Assembly: GCA_014773175.1 (NCBI GenBank)
Contig: VXCM01002113.1
Location: 62,001-126,000 of the forward strand
DNA: 64,000 bases
Reading direction: 5' to 3'
DNA from: Lucifuga dentata
Taxonomy: Eukaryota > Chordata > Actinopteri > Ophidiiformes > Bythitidae
Part shown: positions 53,270 through 62,937 of the stretch, in pieces
How the letters are laid out: each line of letters begins with the position of its first letter
Numbering within the stretch: position 1 is the first letter of the stretch
Program-made: the position numbers and the translations under genes
The notes under the pieces: model-generated
What the model was told of the DNA's origin: nothing
Databases searched by the model: none
Seen by the model: the letters and a program-made list of their open reading frames with translations, nothing else

Positions 53270-56200
53270 GTCAAGTCTCAGCAAATTTGTGAACTTGAGT
53301 CCAAGTCTAGTCTTAGGTCTTGGCTCGGGCCCAGCCACCCTGGCAGATAAAAACAAAGCAAAAAAACAAAAAACAAAAAACAAACAAACAAAAAAAAAAG
53401 GCTTCAAACCTTTCTGAGTAGCGTAATAATGTCTCCTTTTTTCAGTTCCAGCTNCAAAAAAAAAAGGCTTCAAACCTTTCTGAGTAGCGTAATAATGTCT
53501 CCTTTTTTCAGTTCCAGCTCGTCCTCTGCTTGGGGCTTATAGTCAAACATGACTTGGCAGCACTCTGTCACTAAGGAGACATGAATGTTGTTACTATTCT
53601 TACACAACCTGAGCATTACAACAATACAATGATAGCAACAGAGATTCCAAGACTAATGCCGTGACTGCAGTTATCAGCCATGCATGCGGGAAGAATTCAC
53701 ATCAGTGACTGAAAGAATGAGTGGAAAGAGGTGACTAAGAGGAGATAAAGCCTGTAAAACTTTTGTCCTAGAAAGATAATACGCTATGACGTATCACTCA
53801 TGTTACTGGATTTGTCTGACTCCACCCATGGCAGAACAGTAGTTCAGAAATACCTGTTGCATGTCGATGATATGTGAGGATATAAATAGCTTTAATTACT
53901 TTTGGAACACTATTCTAAAATAGAAACTGTCAAAACCAAGAGTTAGCCTGAGTTGCAGCTTGCAGGTCATAATTTTACAAAGATTAATGCTAGTATTTTT
54001 GAAAGGACTAATTTCCTTGATAAAATTAGAAGATGGTGTAAACTCACCATTTTTTGCTTTGTTCCTCACGCTTGCTCTTTGCTGTGTCATTACAGGGACA
54101 AAAATAAATCATGTGAAATCAAAGGAAACAATCATGTGTGTTGATGAAAAATTGATTTCTGTATCACCTACCTCCTTACTGAACACTGCATCTTTGAGTT
54201 TGGGTCTTACCTTGACCTCATTGTCTATAAAGAAACGCAAAGAGTAGCATCAATAATCAGTTCTGCTTTAGGTATACTATACTCCAGGAATAATATAAAA
54301 CATCAAATATAAAAGCTTTGGATTTCCCAACCTTTAGGAGAAACAAAGATTTCTTTGACAAAATTTGATGGAAATGCTCCCACTTTGCCATTTTTTACCC
54401 CCATCCACCATCCATCTTCAATCTGTCTTGTGGAAAAGCAGAAAAAGTAGACAAACAGGCAATATATGAGACAAAACAAATAATTCTTTATAAAGACTGT
54501 GCTAATACCGTGGAAATACATGAGGCAATAACATCTAGTATATTTTGCACAGCTATGACCCACGTGTATTAGTTCTCAGATCACATGATGAAATGAGCCT
54601 TCAGGACAAGTCAGATCATTTCACTTGCCTACTAGTAATCTGTCTGGGAATCATGATTTGTAAGCCTGGGAGCCAAATAAAGACAAAATAATACAACCAC
54701 AATCAGTGAATACTGTGCAGCAAAAAAAAAAAAAAAAAAAAAAAANAAAAAAAAAAAAAACCCAACTTATTTACACAGGAAAGATTGGCTGAGCAAAATC
54801 TAGTTTCCAGTAACAATCTGCTTCACATTCAATTGTTCATTATGCTCAGTTTTAGCTACTGGGTTAAAATGCCTTGCTCATCAGCAAGTCAATAACAGTC
54901 AAAATGTCTCATTTGCCTCCCCCACAGATTCCCTAGTAGGATTCACCATTGGAAGTAAAACATACTTTACCTAAGTATTATAAGTAAAAGTCAGACTTGT
55001 TGTAGTCCAACAATCATTGTGTCATTGAGCAGAAACAAAACTGGTAAAAGTTTTGGAGATACAAGATTTTAACCTGACAATATTTGATTTTACTTTACTG
55101 AGTAAACTTCGATCTCCAGTTTGGGTGAGTTTAGAGTGACATAAGTAAAATTCTGGAATGAAAATACATAAATTCCCCAAATTACAGATAACACTGGGGA
55201 TTTTTACTTTAAGGATCAGATACAGTATTCCTTGAAATTCTCCTTGACTTCATGTCAAAAATTCATCAATGTGCCATCAAGCTGGAACACAGCTGAGATA
55301 GAGTTTTTACCTGACAGAAAATATTATAGTTACCTCATGTTGCAGTTAAAGTCTTCATCTGCAAAGTAACTAGTAACAGTTATCAAAACTATATATATCT
55401 CTAAATGTAGTAGAGCTGATGTTCTACAAGATGGAAATTCTTAAGAATCAGTACCTTAAATTTGTCTGTGAGCACAATAATTGAGTTATTTGAGTTCTGA
55501 GCTGCAGTTTAAAAACTAAAAAACTCTACCTCATTGATGATCTCTATTGTTTCCCCGACAACCAGCTCCAGCTCGTCCTCATTCATAGGGCTGTAGGCAT
55601 AACTCACCTCACATTTTCTCACTTGTTTCATCTTCTTTGCTGAAGAGACAAAGAACCAGCAGCCACATCAACGGACAGATGAAAAGGTTAGAACCTGCTG
55701 TTGATGCTGGTGGAGGAAACAGAGCTGAATAACAGCGTGTTTAGCTGGATCGAAGGAGGCAAGGAGTCAAGTCTCAACACGATACTGCTGAGCCTGCAAA
55801 GCACTTGGAGCTCATTCATGGTTCTAACAAATCTAATCCCTCAAAGACCCTGTGTCTGTTTTCATCTGTTCCATTTTTGTACATCATAATTATGTCTGGT
55901 GTGGCAGCGATATGGTAAACATATATTTACGGTCAGCTTGATGGCTGCATGTTTGGCTGACAAAATGAATGCTTGATGACAATTGCAGACACTGAAGTGT
56001 TAAGATAATACATCTAATACATGAGAATAGAAAAGCAAAACATGTAGAATATCATTTAAGCATTGTCTCGTATGTTTTATGTTAGTTTGTACCAGATGAG
56101 CTGAGGCTGATCATATTCCAATAATCAGTGTAATTCTGGAACTGCAATGCCTACTTGAACTAAAATCTTCATTATACAGTTTCAAGAGTATTACGGGGTT

Positions 56201-57984
56201 TTCTGCTGGGTCTCTTCTCCCACACCATGAGATGCAAATATATACAAAGATAGGCTAGCATACCATTCCATATTCAACAGTGGTGCGTGGAAGAAGTTTG
56301 ATGTAAATATGTGCATGTTCTTATTGATTCCATTGATATAAGAGATAAATACAAAAGGTATTTGCCTTGCAAACACCTTGGAACTGAAGTTTTGTTCAAT
56401 AAAATGTTTGCCAGATCCTGATGCTTAAAATAATGATGTTTAGGAAGCAAAATTATTTCAGTATTTTGGAATTTAAAATGTGGTCTTTAAAGGACCGTAT
56501 CAGTAGTTTGCATGTTTAAATACTGTTACATTACTGCTAGCTGTTTTCCAAAACGTTAAAACAATTCTAGTTTTCCTGTAATTTTGTCAGATCCCCTAAT
56601 CTTTCAAAATCAAATGTTTGGATAATACACCCACCTTAAAGTTCAATGTTTTGCCTGCTAACAAGCAGATTTGAATGTAGCAGGGATGGCCACTTTTGGT
56701 TTCTCTGTAAAATCAGTTTTCTCTGGGACTATATTCTTTGGCGGAGGCATACATTTTTTTTCCTTGCAGCTCCATAGTCCTATTAGATAAAGTTACTTCA
56801 ACAAAAAATTTAATAGACATCGTGCGTGATTACTTATATCAAACATATTTTGTGTCTCTAGAAGTTGATTTTAATACTTGACTGAACTGGAACCAATGGC
56901 AGCCTGAAAGGTAGAAAAACATATTCTGGTATTTACTGCTCCAGTAGTATATTTAGGGAAATACTTGTCAGTAACATAATGTGCATGAGGGTTGCATATA
57001 TTGGGCTCAAACATGCAAAAAACACTGGTATGGTCTTTTAAATGCTTTTGGCTTCAGGTGTTGATATTGCTGATAAATCTAAGGTGAAAAATCAGACTGT
57101 AGATAGATTCGTACATTTCCTTATGCTTCGTGGTTCTCTTTGGCTGTCACCGATCAAATAGACTGGCACCTCCTACGATGAAAACCAAAAACGAGACATA
57201 TTTAACACACGTGAATAAAAAACAACACATAGAAACACACAGCACAGAACAGTAGAATTCTATAGTGTGAAGCATCAACAGACCTTCACAAAGGTTGAAG
57301 GGAAGATGCCCCTTTTGCCCCTCAGCTCCCCCTCCAGCCATCCCTCCTCACTGGCCTTGGTGATGTTTTTGACCACATCTCCCACTCTCACTGTCAGCTC
57401 GTCTAACATGGTGCTCTCAAAGTCGATCAGCACCAGCGCCTGTGCTGTGTATCCGCAAATGGGGCAGAAAATTAATTTCTTTGTGCAAACGCTGGAATAT
57501 TTTCTTCACAAGTAATCTGTGCTGACATTTAAAAACCCAGACAGATCTCAAAGGGGAGGCTAATGAGAGAAAGAACATGAGCTTGGAGTGAACATAGTTT
57601 TTTTTTTTTTTTTTTTTTTTNTTTTTTTTTTTTTTTTTTTGTTAAACACACGAGTGCTGCAGTGTTATGAGAATTGACAGAAATGAAAACTATATTGCAG
57701 TAGAGAAGTCACAGCATTTAAATGGTGTTATCCAACACTCAGACATATGCAAAATCTCTGAAATATACACAGAAATAATCATATGTGAAAAGTTATGCAA
57801 TATACAGCTTCCATATACAGTTAATTTAGTTTAAATGGGTTATCAACAGAATGCAAATAAAAAGTCACTACATTATCAATACCATCAAACCCTCTGACTC
57901 CCTGCAAATAGACATTTGAGGGGAATAAGACAAGAAATCAAAAATTCTGTCTGTAAGAATATGTAATAATGCTGACTCACCCAT
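44017..57984 (-). CDS. sh3d21: SH3 domain-containing protein 21, CIN85/CD2AP-like adaptor, 16 coding exons
   Basis: Reconstructed exons (high to low, minus strand): 57984-57981, 57444-57284, 57172-57115, 55639-55530, 54422-54332, 54224-54168, 53570-53476, 51825-51724, 51380-51329, 48441-48391, 48287-48170, 47231-47066, 45633-45553, 45233-45037, 44252-44189, 44049-44017. All phases agree and total 1,440 nt (479 aa plus stop). SH3-1 is at about residues 3-55 ([23 protein letters not shown]). SH3-2 is at 84-137 ([22 protein letters not shown]). SH3-3 is at 165-218 ([26 protein letters not shown]). A Pro/Lys-rich linker follows, then a C-terminal coiled coil ([19 protein letters not shown] onward) ending LALRMKH. 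In this family SH3 domains bind proline-arginine ligands and the coiled coil oligomerises. The weakest joins are the exon 6 and exon 11 donors, chosen by phase. Position between thrap3 and eva1b favours SH3D21 over CIN85 or CD2AP. Confidence 0.9.
46530..46700 (-). repeat. Repeat family I, copy 1, in sh3d21 intron 12
   Basis: Contains CACTCAGTGAAAACAGGAAA, AAGGTACTGTCTCTTTAAGG and TTGCTCTCTTCTGAATGGCC. It is the inverse complement, with mismatches, of 50755-50890, which lies in another sh3d21 intron. Confidence 0.6.
50755..50890 (+). repeat. Repeat family I, copy 2, in sh3d21 intron 9
   Basis: Contains GGCTGGCCAATCAGAACAGA, GGCCTTAAAGAGACAGTACC and CCAGTTTTCACTCAGTG. It lies in opposite orientation to the copy at 46530-46700. 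Exons 10-12 of sh3d21 lie between the two. Confidence 0.6.
52065..52130. repeat. (AAGAT)n with retroelement-like tail
   Basis: AAGATAAGATAAGATAAGAT runs into CCCTTTTGATCCCATTGAGG. A short pentamer array joined to a 'gatccca' word is typical of fish non-LTR tails in my memory. The following GGGTTAGGGTT is only about two telomere-like units. Confidence 0.35.
52268..52600 (-). repeat. Dispersed repeat family C, copy 3, inverted, in sh3d21 intron 7
   Basis: Reverse orientation of the family: ACATCATTTATGACCACCGT, TGCTCTGTCAGACCAAAAGA, GTTTAACCTGTTACTATG, TATAAATAGAGAAATTACTG. The short peptide words it shares with the copy at 925-1275 come from the repeat, not from a protein. Confidence 0.6.
53270..53345. 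repeat. CAAGTC-rich fragment in sh3d21 intron 7
   Basis: TGTCAAGTCTCAGCAAATTT, then GAGTCCAAGTCTAGTCTTAG. Short third member of the CTTGA-rich family, next to a poly(A)/N/poly(T) junction at 53232. Confidence 0.4.
53400..53519. other. Tandem 54-base duplication around an N, likely assembly artefact
   Basis: 53400-53453 is identical to 53466-53519, separated by N, C and ten A. The duplicated piece is the 3' part of sh3d21 exon 7 with its donor. Identity in both intron and exon bases around an N points to failed overlap merging, not a second exon. Confidence 0.85.
56487..57041. mobile_element. Family A element, full length, in sh3d21 intron 3
   Basis: TTAA at both ends. Left end TTAAAGGACCGTATCAGTAG, right end CACTGGTATGGTCTTTTAA. 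At 555 bases it equals the copy at 2755-3309. It ends about 73 bases beyond the donor of sh3d21 exon 3, so this intron could form a long hairpin. Non-coding. Confidence 0.65.
57115..57984 (-). other. sh3d21: sh3d21 start region: exons 1-3, first SH3 domain
   Basis: Exon 1 contributes only ATG plus one G (57984-57981) before a consensus GTGAGT donor. Joining to the acceptor ACACAG at 57445-57450 gives [10 protein letters not shown]. No in-frame ATG lies just upstream of exon 2, so this tiny first coding exon is the best start. Exon 2 encodes almost the whole first SH3 domain. Exon 3 (57172-57115) encodes [19 protein letters not shown] and supplies the one-base phase that exon 4 requires. Confidence 0.8.
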
Positions 57985-58206
57985 GGTTTCTTTCTTTCTT
58001 TGTCAGACGCTATGTTATTTCTTTTCTTCAGAAAACATTAAAAGCTCTAAAAACAGAACGAGAAGTGAAAGAGTCTGCTTGTCTGCTTGTCTTGCCTAAG
58101 AATGAGCGATATGGCAGCCAAGGCCCTTCTTCTTCCTGCTTGTCAAACATTAACATTGAGCAACTTTTCCTGAGGCTAGTCATGGCAAGTCACCAGCAAG
58201 AAGTAG

Positions 58207-58207
<1 letters not shown>

Positions 58208-58258
<51 letters not shown>
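58208..58258. repeat. (GA)n microsatellite
   Basis: About 25 GA units, 80 bases from the 60-bp palindrome. Confidence 0.95.
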
Positions 58259-58260
<2 letters not shown>

Positions 58261-58339
58261 AGGTAAGGCAGGTTTTGAGTGGAAGAATAAAGCTCATAAT
58301 AATCCTTATACAGGATGGTATAAGACAATATACCAGACA

Positions 58340-58399
58340 GTTTATGTTGATTTTGATTTTAAAGGTCTTAAGACCTTTAAAATCAAAATCAACATAAAC
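58340..58399. repeat. 60-bp perfect palindrome without spacer
   Basis: Bases 58340-58369 are exactly the inverse complement of 58370-58399. The centre is AAGGTCTTAAGACCTT. It lies upstream of sh3d21 exon 1. Confidence 0.95.
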
Positions 58400-58516
58400 G
58401 AGCCGTCAACCATTTTGTGGGAACTCAGTGTTTTCATTTACATGATCCCCATCTGGTTTCTGCTGCAGAAAAAAAATACCTACAGACAAATTCATAATAA
58501 AGTCACTGAGTTTGAA

Positions 58517-58577
58517 TGTGTGTGTGCGTACGTGTGTGCATGTGTGTGTATGTGTATGTGCGTGTGTGTGTGTGTGT
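58517..58577. repeat. (TG)n microsatellite, imperfect
   Basis: TG repeats broken by CG, CA and TA steps. Confidence 0.9.
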
Positions 58578-60239
58578 CCATATTGTTCAGCCTGTTCGTG
58601 TATGCCCCTTGAGGCAGAATTGCTGGCCATTTATAGAACGTCTTTTCCTGAAAGCAGAGCAGCAGCATGCTAGACTGAATTTCAAAAATTCCTCAATAAT
58701 GTGCATGAAAAGAACACGGCGAAGCAATTATGCAATATGATTTCATAAGAAGACAATAACACTTCCTGCTTATAATATCTAATGAATCACGATCAAAATT
58801 GATCAATATGTTATATGTCCTGCATTTTTCTTTTCCTTTTTTTTTTTTTTTAAATGCAGTTTAAATGGTTGACCTGGATAGGAAAAAAAAAACAAAACTT
58901 TATTGTTCTGGGCAGTGTGACTACTATTTAAAAAAAAAAAAAATAAAGAAAAATAAAGAAAAAAACCACAAATACCATGTGTATGACATATAGAAGAAAC
59001 TAATAAAAAAAAAATGCAAATTGTCATTAATTTAATGCAAATGGTTCCAATTCCAGTTTAACTAGAACTCATGGTACCATGTTTTAAGTTAGACATTGTA
59101 CAGGGCATTTTTTTAAAAAAAAAAAAAGCTGTAATTCAAACAATGCTTTATTGATACTTTGTAGCTCACTAATAAGCTATTAAAAAGAACTTTTGACTTG
59201 CCAGATTGTGAGAATCTCTTCTTCTTCTTCTGATGTATATTTTCTTCTATCATAACTTGTTTAGCCTTTTTTTGGCTCTTTAATACATCCAAAGGAACCA
59301 CCAATGGGCACTTCAACCATTTGCCTTCTGGCAAAAGTCCAGAGTTCCAGACCAGATTGATTTATTGCCAACTTAATGATATTTTTGTGCAATCTTTCAT
59401 TAATGATTTACAAAAAATTGCAGACTTAATGGTTTAACAAGAAGTGATAAACTTGTGACTCTTTATAACAACTTACTACTGATCTGATCACTTATTATAA
59501 ACATAAATAAATAAATAAATAAATAAGGACCCTTTGTTAATGACTTACTTACATGGATTTTTTCACAACCTGGCAACCCAAAAGTTGTTGTTAATATTAT
59601 TGGTTTATTACAATTACTTAGTAAGTAAAGCATAAAGGATTTATCTATCATTTCATAAAGTATGCCATACCAAATTCAGAGTAAAGGGCAGTTGCATTAA
59701 AATTCACACAGTACTTAAAATAAATACTTACACTATGCAAAATGGAACTGAATGGCACATGCAATAAAAAAAAGTACCATTATTAATTTGACTGTGGTTA
59801 TGCAGTGACATGATGGAAAAGGAATTTTTATTTTTAAGTCTGCACTAGGGTCAGAAAGCAGCAGAAAGCAGAATAACACACATGAAGTGTGACATCATCT
59901 TCTGACTTTGTGGTTTAGCGATTAGCTTTCATTGATTTTCATGGCTCTCTGTGTGAATAAGGTGATCTGGACCAGCTACTGGGCAGAGCAATCACCAGAG
60001 CAGACTCATATGCACTGATGCTCTTTTGCTGAGCGATAAAGGAGTCTTACCATCTCATTTATGTCATTTATGTCCCCTGAGTGGACCATAGTGCACAGAA
60101 ACAATCTATGTTAAGATGGAAAAATCACCCCTGAACAGATGGGGTGTGGGCTACAATACCATTATCACCTACTTAAAATGCTGTCTAACTTCTCTATTTC
60201 AGCAACTGCAGAGCAGTTTGCACCTCCATTTACCTCCAA

Positions 60240-60475
60240 TGACTCTCATGACTCCCGTGTGACTCTAACTACCCTCACATCACTCCTACATGACCCAAGG
60301 ACTCACCTGGTGTGAATGACTCTCAGAGGATAAATACTGGTTTACTGCCCACCACTGACTCAGAGCTGAGGAAGCTCCTTTGATGAGTGGCAATAATGCG
60401 GACAAAACGAGCCCAATTGCCTTGAATGTCTGCTGCTAGATATTAAATGACCTGAGTGACTGAGAACCTTCATAG
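60240..60475 (+). repeat. Dispersed repeat family F, copy 2
   Basis: Matches 12700-12910 in order and spacing: CATGACTCCCGTGTGACTCT, ACTGCCCACCACTGACTCAG, TTGATGAGTGGCAATAATGC, GAGAACCTTCATAG. Lies between sh3d21 and thrap3. Confidence 0.5.
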
Positions 60476-61806
60476 TCATACCTGCATATTCCATGATGAT
60501 TTATTGTTATATATACTGTATGCAACAATCCAAACTGGGTTAATGTAGCCAGTGACAGCTACTGGAGAGTGGTCCTGTAAAAACTAGGGATGAAGGCCAT
60601 TTCCTCTGGGAAGAGTAATGGATCATCAGACCACTGAATGCAGACTGGTACAGTAGTGACAAGAAAACTTCTGTAAATGGTGTTGGTGCTGCAGGTGCAT
60701 TTGTCTGTACACAAGGTGAACAGAAGTATGAGGTAACACATGCCTAGAGGCCAGTTTATGACCATGGGTTCAGATAGGGTCAGTTCACTCTGACCTGCTG
60801 AGCGCAGCTGTGTTTGAGTGGTCTGACATTCATTGCTGCATGGGAGATTATCAGGCTGCAAGGTATTAAAACACAAAACCCACAGCTGGACACAGTCACC
60901 ATTATACTGATGATGTTTACTCATTAGGTGCACTTTATTATGCAAACTGGTGTCATTCCACCTTGCACCTTGATCCCAGTCATCTTTTCCATAAACTTCA
61001 TTAACACAGGAATTAAAATGAAAAAAGTGCAATGATGTTTTCACACTTGCTAAAATGTTCTTAAAAGAAACACAATAAAAGATGCAGCAAACATAATCAC
61101 AATCTCTTTTATTTACAATCTCTAAGAAAAAAATCTGCAACACTTATTTTAAAAAGCAATATTTCCTAATCAGGCAGCCTTTAAACTGTTAGGTCTGAAG
61201 GTGAATCTGTATGCCTGTACTGTACAAAAAAGAACAGTGCACCCACAGCAAGGCACAAACATTATGGTATATTTCCCAAAAATGAATTATGATTATTCCT
61301 ACACTAAATAAAATTTCAATATTGATATCAACAGAACAATGTATTTATCTGGGACTAGGCTTAATCCTTGCTTTATAAACTAACCATGTATATCTATTTT
61401 TACAAGCCATTTCTATCATAATGTTGACAAAGTTGCACATAATGTACATCATTCTTAAAGTCATCAATCAATCAATCAATCAATAGTTGTAACAGGTGAA
61501 AATTTTACAAACAACAAATAAAATCACATCAAAATTATTTGCAAAAAGATGAAATTCCCATTTACAAACAAAGCCAAAATCCTGCATGTGCTGCTTTTTA
61601 TGTTATTCATCTAGACAGATACAAAAACCGTTAAATGTCTTTGAAGGAAAAACTTGCTTTCTTACATTTACTATCAAAATTGTACATTGATAATTATTGT
61701 CACAATCAAGCAAAGAGCTATTTAATGTATAGAAATCAGTGATGACAGACTCAAGAAAAGAAAATTAAATTTTTAGGTAGTTCATCATGAAAAAGCACAT
61801 TTATCT

Positions 61807-62388
61807 TTAAAGGAGCATACTGGTGATTTTTGCATGTTTGAACACAGTACATAATACCCTCATATATGTATTGCCAACTATTTTTCAAAGCATACTACTG
61901 AAGCCATACATTTTAGAATTATTTTTCTACCTTCCTGACTGCCATTGTTTTCAGTTAATTCCTATAAAAATCAACTTGCAGAGACATGCTTGAGGTAAAT
62001 AAGTTGATGTTTGGTTCACAGCGAACCAAACATCATTCTTATTTTTACTTAATTTAACTGGTCCAACAGGAAAGAAAATGAAAGAAAATGTATGTCTCCA
62101 CCAGGGAATATAGTCCCACAAGAAGACTGCTGCTACCAAGAAATTAAAAACCACCACGCCTTCTACATTCAGACACACATTATGCATGTGTATGCATATG
62201 CATATTGTGCATGTTAGCAAGTGAAACATGAAACTTTAAGGTTAACATTTGATTTTGAAAGATTAGGCGATTTTGCAAAATAACAGGAAAACTACAATAA
62301 GGTTTTATGTTTTGGGAAATGGTTGACAGTAACGTAACATGGATTAATTGGAATTAAACATGCAAAAATTACTCGTATTGTCCTTTAA
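61807..62388. mobile_element. Family A element, full length, downstream of thrap3
   Basis: Begins TTAAAGGAGCATACTGGTG and ends CTCGTATTGTCCTTTAA, about 580 bases. The middle runs opposite to the other copies (TTCTACCTTCCTGACTGCCA is the inverse of the usual word), so it is inserted in the other orientation. It contains an extra 12-bp-arm hairpin at 62006-62034. Confidence 0.65.
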
Positions 62389-62564
62389 ATTAACAGTCTG
62401 AGCTGTCAGTTACTAGATCTGTTGGGTGTAGTACACTGCAGAGCATAATCTTTGACCCTACACAGTTTGGTCCCTTTGTCAGATCAGGGTCAGTATATTC
62501 AGACATGACATCGTTGAGGAAATACACCTACTGTTAAATGTACGTCTGGGTAATTCAAACTTAC

Positions 62565-62570
62565 TTTATT
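62565..62570 (-). terminator. Candidate poly(A) signal of thrap3
   Basis: Minus-strand AATAAA about 370 bases past the thrap3 stop codon, the nearest perfect signal. It lies upstream of the repeat copy at 61807-62388, so this 3' UTR would not include that repeat. Confidence 0.4.
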
Positions 62571-62937
62571 TAATAGTACAAATAATCAGGTCTAAGGCAC
62601 AAGATGATGTGAGCTACATTTGATTTTTCTCTCTTCTAAATGCAAGTGGCATAAAGCAGCATTTTTTTAATCAACCCTTTAAGGAAAGTGTAAAGAGGAT
62701 TTAATTTATCATATAACCAAGAAATTATGCTAAACAGCAATTCAACATCAAACAGTGCTTCTACTAGTAATATTCTGGTGTCAGAAACACTCGTACCAAG
62801 TCAAAGTGAGAAGTCTATGCTACAATTTAACCATGAAAATTTCATAACCGTGGCTTCGATGTTTTGTCCATCTGCTGAGGTGGATAAAACCACAGAGTCG
62901 GATCCCAAAACAACACAGAAGACAATTTTCTCAGCAC

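Larger units (their letters stand above)
51724..55639 (-). other. sh3d21: sh3d21 exons 4-8: second and third SH3 domains
   Basis: Exon 4 begins the second SH3 after a basic run ([19 protein letters not shown]) and exon 5 completes it ([20 protein letters not shown]). Exon 6 is a short linker ([18 protein letters not shown]). Exon 7 opens the third SH3 ([20 protein letters not shown]) and exon 8 closes it ([20 protein letters not shown]). The split of an SH3 domain just before the GWW motif matches the exon layout expected of this family. Exon 7's 3' end lies beside a 54-base assembly duplication with an N at 53454. Confidence 0.85.
57985..61806. other. No gene seen between sh3d21 and thrap3
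   Basis: Holds GA and TG microsatellites, the 60-bp palindrome, repeat F copy 2, and a 194-codon open frame on the minus strand (60559-61143) without recognisable domains. The sh3d21 promoter should lie just right of 57984 but no motif decides its position. Confidence 0.5.

Noticed and set aside
53400..53453. Second copy of an SH3 exon end
   Set aside because: Exact copy including intron bases around an N; best read as an assembly error.
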